Shown here: one piece after another, positions 11,921 through 23,580 of the stretch
How positions within the stretch are numbered: position 1 is the first letter of the stretch
How the letters are laid out: every line of letters starts with the position of its first letter
DNA from: Branchiostoma floridae
Lineage: Eukaryota > Chordata > Leptocardii > Amphioxiformes > Branchiostomatidae
Length of the DNA stretch: 64,000 nt
Assembly: GCF_000003815.2 (NCBI RefSeq)
Contig: NC_049979.1
Location: 33,567,506-33,631,505 of the forward strand
Direction: 5' to 3'
The notes under the pieces: generated by a model
What the model saw: only the letters and a program-made list of their open reading frames with translations
Told to the model about the DNA's origin: nothing
Database searches by the model: none
Made by a program: the position numbers and the translations under genes

Positions 11921-14303
11921 ACAACCTGTCAAATCCGGCTTCGCCAGACAATTAGATGTCGGACCGAAATTCTTGTTTTGTTATTTCGCTTCTTCAAACT
12001 TGTTTCTTTCTGTGGGAAAAATTTACAAGATCGAGGAAAATGTCTTTTGTCACTTTTGCAAAAGTTTTTAGTTAATGCTATTCTCAAAGGCGGTTAACAA
12101 CCACTTCATCTTGCGTTCTTTTTGTTCGTTTTTCGTTAATTTCTAATTAATGATCTTTATTTAGTTTTTATTTCATTTTATTTTTTGAGATGTTGTCGAG
12201 AAGTTTTGGATAGTTATTTCGTAACAATAGTCACATGCCTTTTCCGAAGGATAGGGAAGGCTTTGTTGCTACATCGTTTTGGTTTCCGTTTTATTGTATA
12301 TTTTAAGTTATAAACAGGTACTGGTGGCTTGTCTTATTATCTAGCAATTCTTATGAATTCCTTGTTTAAGTTTACAGGACAAAGTGCGGTTTTGTGAAGA
12401 GTCTGTTTTTCTCAATTTTACCCTACGCATATCACGCACCACTTGTATAGATCCTATCAAACTCGGACACTTGCAGAATCCCCGCAGTGTATTGCTGTCA
12501 TTTACAACTTCTTGAAATCATACGTCATCAATGATGTTAAAGCTCTACTTTGGGGGGACATTCACACTTTGTGAGTATATTCAAGTGCGTATGACTTGCA
12601 TATTGACTTTTTCCCGACTTTATAGGTAAAATTGGCGGGAAAGAAGTTGTTCTTAACATTGACAAAATCAAACCTACCGAAAAAAACTATTTTTTTTTCG
12701 AAAAAAAAACCTTTTTTTGACCGCAAACTATACCTAAGACAATAAAGATACACAATAATAAATACACAACTCATACACACCAACTCTGAACGGGGCTAAA
12801 GGTATATTTGTACCATTTTTTTCAACTTCTTGAGCAATGTCAAGTATCTAACATGACCGACTGTGGTCAGAACATTCTTTGTACTTCAGAAAAGACCTAC
12901 TAGACAAAAGAATGAGACTTTTGCTAGTACATTGTACATGTATCTTTATTCACTTTATAGTTGATGATCAATTCCATACCACAAATAAAACTTAGATGAT
13001 TTGATAGAATTCCAAGTGTTACTGCCAAGTTACCTACCTCTCTGTGGACTGAAAAATATATGAAGTAGAAATTCGCCAAAGTAGGGGATAATTTGTCAGA
13101 GGATTTTTTATACGCTTTCATAAACTTTTTATAGTCCAAAGAGGTCTGGTAGACTAATGTATGAATAGTATATATAGTATACTGCCAAAGTCAATTCAAA
13201 AGTCAACGAAGTATCTATGAAAAACAGAAAAAGTTTCTTTCTGCTGCTTTCTGTTCCTACTCGCCCCTAAGGTTCTTCCAGGAAGAATATATATTTTATG
13301 TTGAGTTATTTGTTAAACCTATTTGAATACTTAACTTTTATACTAGTACTAAATGCAACTTTTTTCTTGGCAAAACGTCTTATTTGCACGCTCGCATCAG
13401 TTTGGGGTTCCCAAAGAATACGTTCTTCATTTTTGTTCTCTCACAGCTTCTTCAATTCTTTAACTTTGGAATTGATTTTGGCATTATTATGCATTATTCT
13501 CAGTTTTGCGATATTAAAAAAAATGTACGGCATATATTTGGTCATTTTGCAGCTACTTTGGACGATGTACAGCATTTTAGAAAGAAGGCTTCCTTTTTTG
13601 GAAACAGCCAAAAATTGATGCACACAAGGCTGTCATCATATATTCAAATCAACGTGACCTAAGAAACATCTACCAACATGAACTGGATATTTAAACACGC
13701 CTAGGCTAGTTTTAAATACAGCAAGGAGGTTAACCTCCTTGAATACAGTAATAGTCCACTCATAATTGGAAGCCATTCTAGTGGCGCTATAGGGCATTCA
13801 CATCCTTGTGACACTGGGCTATTCACTGATTCTCTAATTACTAACTAGTATAATAATTGCTAGACTTAGTATACTGATGTAAATAGTTTGTAGTTGTTAG
13901 TTATACGTAATTTGCCATACATTGTACCTGTTGCAATCGTTGTGCAATAAACTTGACTTGACTTGACTAACACATTTTCCTTTTCACCTTTTGTTACCAT
14001 CACACAGTCTGGCCTGTTTTAAAGATAAGCTACTTTCCTCCGGTTTTATACAGTTACAAATTCCACTTTCATTCTTATTTCTTGTAACCAAATAAGAGTA
14101 AAGTTCTTATCCGCATTTGTATATTCACAAAGAGAAATTCTATCAGGACTTCAAACTTTTAGTTATCAAATCAAATTAAATCAAATATACTAGTACCAAG
14201 CACTGAAGCAGGTCGATTTGAGCTTTCCTAACAAATAAAGGTTCAAACAAACAAACAAATAAACATCCTTGTTTTATTTTTGATTGTAACACTGACAAAG
14301 TCG
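11921..14303. other. SoxB intergenic, no gene seen
   Basis: AT-rich. It contains an exact 20-bp palindrome CAAGGAGGTTAACCTCCTTG at 13722-13741, and at 13925-13977 a GCAATAAACTTGACTTGACT tail typical of LINE/SINE 3' ends. No coding signal. Confidence 0.45.
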
Positions 14304-14312
14304 TCCCAACCT

Positions 14313-14455
14313 AATCTCCAACCAGATCCACGTTGCGTAATGTATAGTATCAACCGTTATCTCCGGTGCCAGGTTTGACTCCCTTAGTCGGCTACACTCC
14401 TTGGCCAGCTTTGATACTATCTTATGGCACCGTAGGATCTGCTTGGAGATAATAA
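14313..14455. mobile_element. Mutator-type MITE with 9-bp target duplication
   Basis: TCCCAACCT occurs immediately outside both ends (14304-14312 and 14456-14464). The ends are inverted: AATCTCCAACCAGATCC at left and GGATCTGCTTGGAGATA at right. Nine-base duplications are typical of Mutator-like elements. No coding capacity. Confidence 0.75.
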
Positions 14456-14801
14456 TCCCAACCTATAGGTACCACCCACCTAGCCGATTGACACAATAGT
14501 GTCATGTTAAACTGTTCGCATACTATACTAGACTGATCTACAGCTTATGTCAATGTCTCAGACCAAGGACACAATGTTCGCCATTTTCTTTGCAACGTAT
14601 AACTAAATAATAGTTTGGTTGAACTAAAAAATGAACTTATAGTTTACGCATATATATACTATGAATACATGTATACTCTAAAGCAGATGTTCGGCTCCCG
14701 ACTGTTTGCGTTTTTAGACCTGTCGTTGCAAAGTAGAAATCCCGAGAAAAATGCCTAAAACACGTCAAAAATAGGCGGAGCCGAATATCTGCTTGGAGAG
14801 T

Positions 14802-14914
14802 TATCTCCAAGCAGATTCCTCCGGTGGCGTTAAAACAGTAACATAAGCTGGGGAAGGAATTAGCCGGCAAAGGAGGATAATTTGCCACCGCGGTGGAATC
14901 TGCTTGGAGATTAC
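14802..14914. mobile_element. second Mutator-type MITE of the same family
   Basis: The ends ATCTCCAAGCAGATTCC and GGAATCTGCTTGGAGAT are inverted, and the arms extend into a CCGGTGGC/GCCACCG pair. TTGGAGAGT flanks both sides (14793-14801 and 14915-14923). It shares its terminal word with the element at 14313. Confidence 0.75.
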
Positions 14915-14923
14915 TTGGAGAGT

Positions 14924-16099
14924 ACTGTACTTTTAGATTTCGTGTCAATTTAACCTTACGTAATACAAAATACAGGGATAAATAATGTGCATCGTGGCAG
15001 TATATGTCTTCGAGTAAACAATCCTTACAGTGTGCAGATAGGTAACGACAATAGGATTAGGAAATGGATTTTAGAAACTGTAATGTGTTTGCCTGGCTAT
15101 TACTACTGTGTTGATGAAAGAAAAATCACATGCGGGGAAAGGAAGGACATTGGCACCAAGCATAACTAGAAACTAAAATTGGAGTTTTAAATAAAACCAT
15201 AGAATGTATACGGTCATTGTCAATTTTGACCGACGGACAACATATATCATACGGTAAGCCCTCTGGTTTCAACCAGTAGTGGTAGCACAGAGTTCACTAT
15301 ATACCCCCCCCCACACACACACACAAAAAAAAATTACGGCGAAGCCCTACAAATTTTGCTCTCAGCACACAGCAACAATTATTTAATAACAGCGTTTCGA
15401 AGGAAAAAAATCTAAGAAAAATCCACATCATGCTCCGGACCACCCTGTAGCGCCGAGATTTGCCCCTCCCTTCAAACAATAGCCACTGTCAACCTGAAAT
15501 GTTACTTTGAAAGTAGATATATCGTTGCAGCATCTTATCATTACAAAACTATACCTAAAAGCATGTCCGTAGAAGTGTAAGTGTATGAATGGACAGGTGC
15601 TATGCTGTTCTTTGCCCTTCGCTAAGCAGTCAACATGGTCCTTTGTCTCGTCTCATGATACTTTTTGTGCGTCCACAATAAGTGGTAATTGCCATATTGT
15701 CGCCTTTTAATGCATGTCAACATCAGCATTAATCACCATATTGTGAAATTACTATCATAGAAATTAAAAACGTGTTATATAGTCTTCTGTTAAAATTGTA
15801 CAAACGGTTTAACGTTAAATGTTCGTTTTTACTTTGTGGGTTGGATATGACTTTTCAGGCACTTGTATTGTAAGACACCTTATGCTCGCTACTTGTAGAG
15901 TAATGGTAAGAGGCGTTTGATTGGCCACTTGGCAAATCCCTGGTAGTGTGATCTATTGTCATGCAAGAGTATTTGACTTCTATTGTTATGAAGATAAGAA
16001 TCCCGTCGACCGTCCCGTGGGCTTCAGTGTATTGTACAACTGGCTCGAGTACGTCCACGCCAAGCCGACTGTGTCCTCCAGACTTTCGCGTGAACAAAA
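14924..16099. other. upstream region of the plus-strand SoxB gene
   Basis: Low-complexity C, CA and A runs at 15304-15335. No exon seen. The last few hundred bases before 16100 are plausible promoter and 5' UTR, but no TATA box is convincing. Confidence 0.4.
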
Positions 16100-16837
16100 A
16101 TGTCTACCAACATGATGATGCACCAAGAGAGGAAGGAAGACGAAGCAGCGAAGAAGGATCACGTCAAGCGGCCCATGAACGCCTTCATGGTGTGGTCCCG
16201 CATCCAGCGGCGGAAGATCGCCGAGGACAACCCGAAGATGCACAACTCGGAGATCAGCAGGCGGCTGGGAGAGATGTGGAAGGAACTGTCGGTGGAAGAG
16301 AAGAAGCCGTTCGTCGAGGAGTCGAAGAGACTCCGAGCCGAACACATGGAGAAGTACCCCGACTACAAGTACCGCCCGCGCCGCAAGCTGAAAACCATGA
16401 TGAAGAACTCCAGCTTCCCGACCATGCCGGGCGGCATGCCGCCCAACTACTTCCCGGCGTCCAACTGCAGCCCCCCGCCCGCCTTGCAAATGAGCATGCC
16501 GGAGCAGTATGGACACATGAACGGCTACATGAGCGGCTACCACTCCTCCATGATGCGGGACCCGGCCAACCCGTACAGCCACCAGGTCATCCCGTCTTCT
16601 GCAGCGGCGACTACAGCAGGCAGCATGCCGACCAGGTATGACATGGCGGCCCTCACCTATAGCACCTACGCTTCCATGCCGCCTACCACGTCCTACACCA
16701 CTAGTAGCTGTGCGCTCCAGCCGTACCCCGTCTCATCCTACCCAAGCACCGACTTCTGCGCCCCGGTCAAGCCCGAACGGACCCTCCCCGCCAGCTACGA
16801 CGATCACATCCGACCGTACTACAGCGAACATTGCTGA
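16100..16837 (+). CDS. SoxB: SoxB-group HMG-box transcription factor, single exon
   Basis: A 245-residue nuclear DNA-binding protein in one frame. The HMG box covers about residues 21-99, with [24 protein letters not shown] and [11 protein letters not shown]. The tail after the box ([17 protein letters not shown]) only loosely resembles the group-B homology. The C-terminal part is short and rich in Ser, Tyr and Pro, with [13 protein letters not shown] also recognisable in the partner gene, so the two are paralogs. The first Met ([10 protein letters not shown]) is used; the MMMH block is shared with the other gene. The shared box residues [15 protein letters not shown] differ from typical vertebrate SoxB. 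The box is 97% identical in DNA to that of the gene at 6535-7467, synonymous sites included, which suggests recent duplication or gene conversion. Exact subtype is not resolved. Confidence 0.92.
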   Translation: MSTNMMMHQERKEDEAAKKDHVKRPMNAFMVWSRIQRRKIAEDNPKMHNSEISRRLGEMWKELSVEEKKPFVEESKRLRAEHMEKYPDYKYRPRRKLKTMMKNSSFPTMPGGMPPNYFPASNCSPPPALQMSMPEQYGHMNGYMSGYHSSMMRDPANPYSHQVIPSSAAATTAGSMPTRYDMAALTYSTYASMPPTTSYTTSSCALQPYPVSSYPSTDFCAPVKPERTLPASYDDHIRPYYSEHC

Positions 16838-17277
16838 AATTTTGCATAAGGACAGTGCGTTATGTATTAACTTTTTGGCTCCAATTCGAACTTGTTTCAA
16901 CACAAAGTGTGTTTGGGTTAAGGTGACTAGGCTATATCGGTATCCGATGTTCAGTGTAGTGTATTTAGAATTTCTTGAAAGTAGAAATCAGTATGTCATC
17001 ATGTAGGCTTCCTTCGGTCAATGTTGACTATGGTCTATATATTTAGACAATGTGCATTTTTGTGCCACAGGTGGTTAAGAAAAGAAAACAAACTTTTTTT
17101 ATGCCACGAGTTCATATACTTTTGCTGCTCGATGCAGTTTCTGGCCTTTTTTGAACCAGCAAAACTCACATATTTGTTGTGTGGCTTCAAAAAGTTTTGG
17201 ATGATTCTTTTGTACAGAATTTAGCGGGTAATTATGGACACTGTTACTAGGTGGACGAGTCCAAATTATGCAACCAT
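16838..17277 (+). other. 3' flank / likely 3' UTR of plus-strand SoxB
   Basis: AT-rich non-coding sequence after the stop codon. There is no repeat structure before the poly-G run. Confidence 0.4.
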
Positions 17278-17690
17278 GGGGGGGGGGGGGGGGGGGGGGG
17301 GTAAAGGTACCTGGGCAAACCCCCTTTGTCCAAACTTGGAAAAGTTCTGGACCCAACCCGGGGAGGAATTAGGGGCCAATTTGGAAAGGTGCATTTACCC
17401 ATTGGTAAAGGGGAGAAAACTTCCTAAAGATGACGAAAAAAACTGACTTCCTTGTCCTAAAAGGAAATTGTTTGTAAAGGGGAAACAGGTTTTCCCTTGT
17501 AAAAATGAAAATAGCGCATGCCCCGTTACGGGGGGCAAAATTTTCCCAGGATGCAAATCCAAAAAATGCCTCCCAACGAAAATTGTTATTACTTCCAAGT
17601 TTAAAAACAGCTTGCCAATTGAGTTTTGGTGGAAATGGGGCCAAACTTTGGGAAACAATATATCTGGGCTGAACTTTTTTTCTACTATGA
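17278..17690. other. poly-G run followed by probable low-quality sequence
   Basis: About 24 consecutive G at 17279-17302 are followed by roughly 390 bases dominated by doubled and tripled letters (AAACCCCC, GGGGAAAC, TTTTCCC). Its texture is unlike its neighbours. This is how a Sanger read looks after slipping on a homopolymer, so the bases here should not be trusted. Confidence 0.55.
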
Positions 17691-18309
17691 TCAATGTAAA
17701 TAGTAATGTTCGGGTTTATAATGAAGTGTTCAGAAGGCAGCTATCACTCTATGTGTAATATTGCAACTGTTCTATGGCAGAAGAAGTAGTGATTTGACAG
17801 AATTTGATGACGAGCTACTTACCTTTGTAATGTAGCAAAGAAAATAAATACTAGATATGAAGCTATAAAACGATTTCACAGTCATTTTTTCTTGCCTTTG
17901 TACTTTATTCTTTACTATGTGTTTTAAATCAAAGAGTGGCAACGTAGTACTTCAGTCAATTTAGTAACTTATTTTGATATATATATAGTGTCACATTGAA
18001 CAGCAACAACATTGTGATATGGAATAGTAATATATATATGTATAACATAGTGTGCGAACATCCTATCGGCCTATTAAAGTCATGGAGCGATGTGAAACGC
18101 CCCTGCAGTTTAGAAAAAAGTCGCAAGAGAGCCCAGACTCATGCCACGTCTTTCCGACCACATGGACTATCCATCAACAAAAATGTCACTATAGCTTTTC
18201 CAAAAACACGTGATATCAAATTTGTATAACAGGAATCTGCACTCATCAATACATCATCCACATTCCGAATACGTATTAAGGTAATATATCAAGGCATTCT
18301 CGACTTATC
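17691..18309. other. no gene seen; possible Sox poly(A) signal at 17843
   Basis: AT-rich. AATAAA at 17843-17848 lies about 1 kb beyond the plus-strand Sox stop codon. No other feature. Confidence 0.35.
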
Positions 18310-18712
18310 GCGATCACAGGCAGTCAGAGTGACTCAGACAGACAGAGAGACAGACAGATGGACAGAGAGACAGACAGAGGCAGAGAGACACACAGACAGA
18401 CACGCAGAAAGATAGATGCATAGACAGAAACACAGAAAGATAGACACACAGACAGACAGGAAGACATGCAGACAGACCCACAGACAAAAAGGCAGACAGA
18501 CAGAAATATAGAAAGACAGACAGACACATAGACAGACACACAGACAGAAAGGCAGACAGACACACATACAGAAAGACAGACACACAGACAGAAAGACAGA
18601 CACACAGACAGAAATACAGAAAGACAGACACACACACAGACAGAAACACAGAAAGAAAGACACCCAGACAGAAACACAGAAAGACAGACACACAGTCAGA
18701 GACACTGACAAA
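18310..18712. repeat. imperfect CAGA microsatellite, about 400 bp
   Basis: An irregular mix of CAGA, CACA and GAAA units. On the minus strand it reads as Cys/Leu/Ser-rich open frames, which are repeat artefacts. Confidence 0.9.
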
Positions 18713-18747
18713 CGATATTTTCGGCCTCAAACATAATTTCCTCCTCT

Positions 18748-18907
18748 TTGACTTGACTTCGCTTTAAATACGGCCGCTTCTGCCATCTGCAAGTTACTTG
18801 ACCTTGGTGTCCGCCCGTCCATCGTTTCCTGGGTGAGCAGTTTCCTGTCAGGGCGGCGTCAGCGTGTGAGATAACAGGGCACAGTCTCGGACTGGCAAAC
18901 TCTAACG
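18748..18907 (+). pseudogene. CR1-like LINE fragment, part 1 of 3
   Basis: One frame reads RPSIVSWVSSFLSGRRQRVR, the stretch before the catalytic palm motif in CR1/Jockey-type reverse transcriptases, with an in-frame stop soon after. It is interrupted at CTAACG by the foldback element and continues at 21172. Confidence 0.75.
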
Positions 18908-21171
18908 TACCGTGGCCGATATCAACAATGTGCAACACACTTACTTTTCTGCTCAAGACACTTACTTTTCTGCTCAAGACACTTACTTTTCTGCTCAAGA
19001 CACTTACTTTTCTGCTCAACACACTTACTTTTCTGCTCAACACACTTACTTTTTTCTGCTGGAGACACTTACTTTTCTGCGCGAGCCACTTACTCTTCTG
19101 CGCTGCACTTACTTACTTTTCTGCGCGAGCCACTTACTCTTCTGCGCTGCACTTACTTACTTTTCCTGTGGTGCGCACCCCTCCCTTTATCAATGGATGG
19201 TCCCTGAATCAGGCCAAAGGTCAAAAAGACCGCATAAAATGTAGAATTGACCGCATGTCAATCCTAAATTATCCTCCTTCGGATGACCCTATGAAATGAC
19301 CTCTACCTTGGCGCATTTTTTGGATTCAACTTAATTTTTTGTGTCGTTAGTATAGCATTTTGGCAATGCAGATCGATAACGACAAGTCTCGATTTGATCA
19401 TCACAACATCGCGTTTTGTTGCCATCACAACGTATTGTCAGAAAACAAATTCTGCAGCACGTGTTTCTGTCGCGCAGCTTTAAACTTTTATTTACCAGGG
19501 TTTACCTAAACCAGGCAGAGGCTCTTAACTCCTCTGTAGATAGGAGTAAGAAGGCAGGTAGGCCTTGGTAGCTCCTCTGTCCAGAATTCGGCGTCTGTTT
19601 AGTAATAAATAGCCAAGTTGCCGCACGTAACATGTTAATGTTTTGGTGGGAGCACTGAATTTTACTACCCGGATCGGACTAACTTTGGACGAAGTGGACA
19701 GATCAAGACAATGTTAGTAAATATTAGCAAATCAGATGTGTGGAAGTGGGACAAGTTGTGTGTTGTCAAGAAAAATGACAGATCCTACCCGTGCCACCCC
19801 CCTCCTGGGCTAATTATGCATGTTTGGGGTGAAACTCAGTGTGTTTACTTTGCAACAGAAACTTTTATTTTAATACTTTGAGACTTTGAGACAAACAACA
19901 CAACAACACAGTGGAAAGTCACCCTTAACCATGATGTGTGACGTTGGCCCAAATGTAGCATTATGACTTCATTCTGAATAATCAATCTGTAGCTTAAGGA
20001 TTAAATATGGTGTAAATAGTAGGGTTTACATTCTGTCAAACTTGTTGCTTCCAGCTGTTTCTAACCAAAAGGTACAGATTGTTTAATCATAATGAAGTCA
20101 TAATGCTACATTTGGGCCAACTTCACACATCATGGTTAAGGGTGACTTTCCACTGTGTTGTTGTGTTGTTTGTCTCAAAGTCTCAAAGTATTAAAATAAA
20201 AGTTTCTGTTGCAAAGTAAACACACTGAGTTTCACCCCAAACATGCCTAATTAGCCCAGGAGGGGGGTGGCACGGGTAGGATCTGTCATTTTTCTTGACA
20301 ACACACAACTTATCCCACTTCCACACATCTGATTTGCTAATATTTACTAACATTGTCTTGATCTGTCCACTTCGTCCAAAGTTAGTCCGGATCCGGGTAG
20401 TAAAATTCAGTGCTCCCACCAAAACATTACGTGCGGCAACTTGGCTATTTATTACTAAACAGGCGCCGAATTCTGGACAGAGGAGCTACCAAGGCCTACC
20501 TGCCTTCTTACTCCTATCTACAGAGGAGTTAAGAGCCCCTGCCTGGTTTAGGTAAACCCTGGTAAATAAAAGTTTAAAGCTGCGCGACAGAGACACGTGC
20601 TGCAGAATTTGTTTTCTGACAATACGTTGTGATGGCAACAAAACGCGTTGTTGTGATGATCAAATCGAGACTTGTCGTTATCGATCTGCATTGTCAAAAT
20701 GCTATACTAAAGACACAAAAAATCAAGTTAAATAAAGAAAACGCGCCAAGGTAGAGGTCATTTCATAGGTCATCCGAAGGAGGATAATTTAGGATTGACA
20801 TGCGGTCTATCCTCCTACATTTTTTGCGGTCTTTTTGACCTTTGGCCTGATTCAGGGACCATCCATTGATAAAGGGAGGGGTGCGCACCACAGGTAAAGT
20901 ACTGTAAGTGCAGCGCAGAAGAGTAAGTGGCTCGCGCAGAAAAGTAAGTAAGTGCAGCGCAGAAGAGTAAGTGCAGCGCAGAAGAGTAAGTGTCTCCAGC
21001 AGAAAAAAGTAAGTGTGTTGAGCAGAAAAGTAAGTGTGTTGAGCAGAAAAGTAAGTGTCTTGAGCAGAAAAGTAAGTGTCTTGAGCAGAAAAGTAAGTGT
21101 CTTGAGCAGAAAAGTAAGTGTCTTGAGCAGAAAAGTAAGTGTGTTGCACATTGTTGATATCGGCCACGGTA
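18908..21171. mobile_element. 2,264-bp foldback transposon with 6-bp target duplication
   Basis: The left half (18908 to about 19980) is repeated in reverse complement on the right (about 20080 to 21171), leaving a centre of about 100 bases. The ends are TACCGTGGCCGATATC and its inverse. CTAACG flanks both sides (18902-18907 and 21172-21177), and removing the element restores LINE reading. Each arm carries several copies of a 21-bp unit CACTTACTTTTCTGCTCAAGA, then degenerate variants. The arms differ by scattered substitutions and small indels. No transposase. It shares its terminal 12 bases with the large element at 25359-35371. Confidence 0.9.
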
Positions 21172-21692
21172 CTAACGTGTGGTGTGCCTCAGGGAACAAA
21201 GTTGGGTCCACTGGTTTTTCTAGCCCTGGTTAATGACGCTCTCCCAAGTCACGAAACGTCTTCAGATGGCTTTAAATATGTGGATGATATGTCTGTGTCC
21301 GAATCACGACATGTGTCTGCAACACCGAGGATTCAGGACGACATCAGTGGCTTGTCTCGTTGGACTGAGACCAACTTCATGTCCTTAAACCCATCTAAGT
21401 GCATGGTGATGGTGTTTTGCTTCATGTGAAATCCTCCACCACCGCCGGTGATCACTGTTGGTCCAACCCAACTAGAGGTTGTCCAGGCAGCACGCATCCT
21501 GGGACTTATCCTCCAGAACAACCTCAAATGGACTCAACATGTAACCACAATTGTCAGCAAAGGCAGCAAACGTCTATACATGATAAGGAACCTGAAGAAG
21601 CACGGACTGGACATGTGTGATCTTATACCAATTTATATTGGTTTCGTACGGCCACTTCTGGAGTGCGTTATAATGCGTCGTCTGGCACCCGG
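21172..21692 (+). pseudogene. CR1-like LINE fragment, part 2 of 3 (RT palm)
   Basis: The frame reads TCGVPQGTKLGPLVF and then KYVDDMS, the YVDD catalytic motif at 21277-21288. A second frame from 21448 continues through the thumb region to YIGFVRPLLE. At least one frameshift separates the frames, so it is dead. Interrupted at CCGG by the element at 21693. Confidence 0.85.
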
Positions 21693-22761
21693 TGTGACAG
21701 CGATCTCGCCCCCCCGTGATCTCGCCCCCCCCCCCCCCCGGGGGCGAAATCACTAGCGATCTCGCCCTCCCCGGCTAGTGATCTCGCCCCCCTACCTCGC
21801 CCCCTTTAGCGATTTCGCCCCCCCCCAAAAAAAACGGGTTTACATGACATTTTAGAAGTTGATTGGTATAAATCACAAAATGCAGTTTCAGAATGATATA
21901 AGTACACGAGTTTGATACATAACTCCATTCATAGTATCATTATTAACGTAATTACATGGTAATAAGATAGTTGAACTTGTTTCAGACAAGGAGGGTTGGG
22001 TCCCTTGTATTCCCATATTGCATATACCTGAGTCTTGACATAAGATGTATTTCATTGTATTCACCTGTCCTCAAACAACCTATATATCTCCAATATGAAG
22101 TCTCTACCATGAAGTGACCACAAAAGAACTTTGTAATGTCTTTATTAATTATGCAAATATGAGGTATTAATTAGAATAACGCACATTTTGGTATATGCAC
22201 CTGGCCAAGGGATATCTTCACCTCCAACATGACTGTTTTTTCTAGTATTTAGGAACTGATGCATTTACCCGTGTTTCTTAAGACTGGTACTTTACCAGTG
22301 TTTGTGTAGCATTTAGCAATAGCTATATCAACTTGCGCGTAGATAGTGTTTATAATGAGAAACTATTATTCATGTGTGTTTTTGTTAGTGCTTTGGAAAT
22401 GTTTCCAGCACAAGAAAGAAAACACTGTGACAAATTGAAAACATATAGCTGACGTATTCCGTACCATAGACGGTGTTGATTTATACGTTCGCAGTAGCAC
22501 TGTTTTTATGCCACCTGAGCTGCAAAAATTGTCTTTTTCATTTTAATGTCATGTTTGCACCGAACAATATAGTATCGACTTTCGAGGTATGACAGGCATC
22601 TTACGGTACGGTAATAAGGTGCCATAAGGTACCAGGTAACACACCATACACGTTACTCCCCAGGTGCAGTATAGCACCAGGTAGCGCACCTGTAATATGT
22701 AGTAACCAGCTGCTCTTGGGGGGGGGGGGCGAGATCGCCGGGGGGCGAGATCGCTGTCACA
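21693..22761. mobile_element. Ginger1-like non-autonomous transposon, 1,069 bp
   Basis: It begins TGTGACAGCGATCTCGCCCC and ends with the inverse (GGCGAGATCGCTGTCACA). It is flanked by CCGG at 21689-21692 and 22762-22765, and excision restores the LINE frame across the junction. TGTNR ends and a 4-bp CCGG duplication are what I recall for Ginger1 elements. The left 140 bp repeats GCGATCTCGCCCCC-like words with long C runs. No integrase frame is present. Confidence 0.75.
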
Positions 22762-23246
22762 CCGGGACTGTCCAGAGATCTATCAGCGAAGATTGAGCGC
22801 GTCCAGAAGAGAGCCCTGAGGATCATACTGGGACCAGAGTACGTCACCTATGAGTCTGCTCTGCGCACAACAGGACTCAGTCGTCTGGACTCTAAAAGGG
22901 ACATTTTATGTCTTAGATATGCGCAATCTCTTGCGAACTCTAGCAGATACAGTTCATGGCTCCCATTGCGGCGGGGGGAAGTCCACAACAGAACTTTAAG
23001 GAATAATGCCAGCTACACCAGTTTCAAATGTAGGACGTCCCGGTTGAGTAACAGCACTCTCCCCTATTGCGCCAGACTCCAATGAAAACTTGTAGTGTTT
23101 TTTTAAAGGAATCGGACATGTCAGTATAGCGTATTTGATATGTTGTATATATATAGTGTATATATACGTATATGTGAAATTTGTGATCATTGTACAAAAT
23201 TGCAATTCAGTCGTTAGGCTGCAACAGTTTTTTAATCCAATAAACC

Positions 23247-23250
<4 letters not shown>
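22762..23250 (+). pseudogene. CR1-like LINE fragment, part 3 of 3 (C-terminus and 3' UTR)
   Basis: The frame resumes GLSRDLSAKIERVQKRALRI and runs through LRTTGLSRLDSKRD to STLPYCARL near 23083, a typical CR1 C-terminus. An AATAAACC-type tail abuts the CT microsatellite. Confidence 0.8.

Positions 23251-23280
<30 letters not shown>
23251..23280. repeat. (CT)n microsatellite
   Basis: About 14 CT units at the 3' end of the LINE. Confidence 0.9.
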
Positions 23281-23282
<2 letters not shown>

Positions 23283-23580
23283 GGGCGGGTTCACACGTGC
23301 GTATGTATTCAAGTCCGTATGAGGTCCGTATGGAATTCTTATCCTCTACTAGGCTCCACGGGTCGCTGAAAAAAATTGAATAAAAATTGGACAAACCTAG
23401 CCACATAACATGACGCAGCTGTCCAAGGAGTATAGTTTGCGACCCAGCTAACTCCTCTGGCATGTTATCTGGCTATATTTGTCCGATTTCTATTATTTTT
23501 TACCGACCTGTGTGGAGGCTAAGAATTCCGGACAGACCTCATACGGACTTGAATATATACGCATATGTGAACCCACCCTT
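23281..23580. mobile_element. 300-bp MITE with 60-bp inverted ends
   Basis: AAGGGCGGGTTCACACGTGC at the left pairs with the right end over 60 bp with roughly eight mismatches. The words TATTCAAGTCCGTATGAGGT are in both arms. A related inverted copy of this terminus appears at about 24290-24345. No coding sequence. Confidence 0.85.

Noticed and set aside
15961-16641. 226-residue plus-strand frame overlapping Sox
   Set aside because: Out-of-frame shadow of the GC-rich Sox coding sequence; the real frame starts at 16100.
18314-18730. cysteine-rich secreted protein frames
   Set aside because: They are translations of the CAGA microsatellite in three frames.
18912-19299. repeat protein with TYFSAQD units
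   Set aside because: Translation of the 21-bp tandem units in the foldback arms; mirrored frames exist in the other arm.
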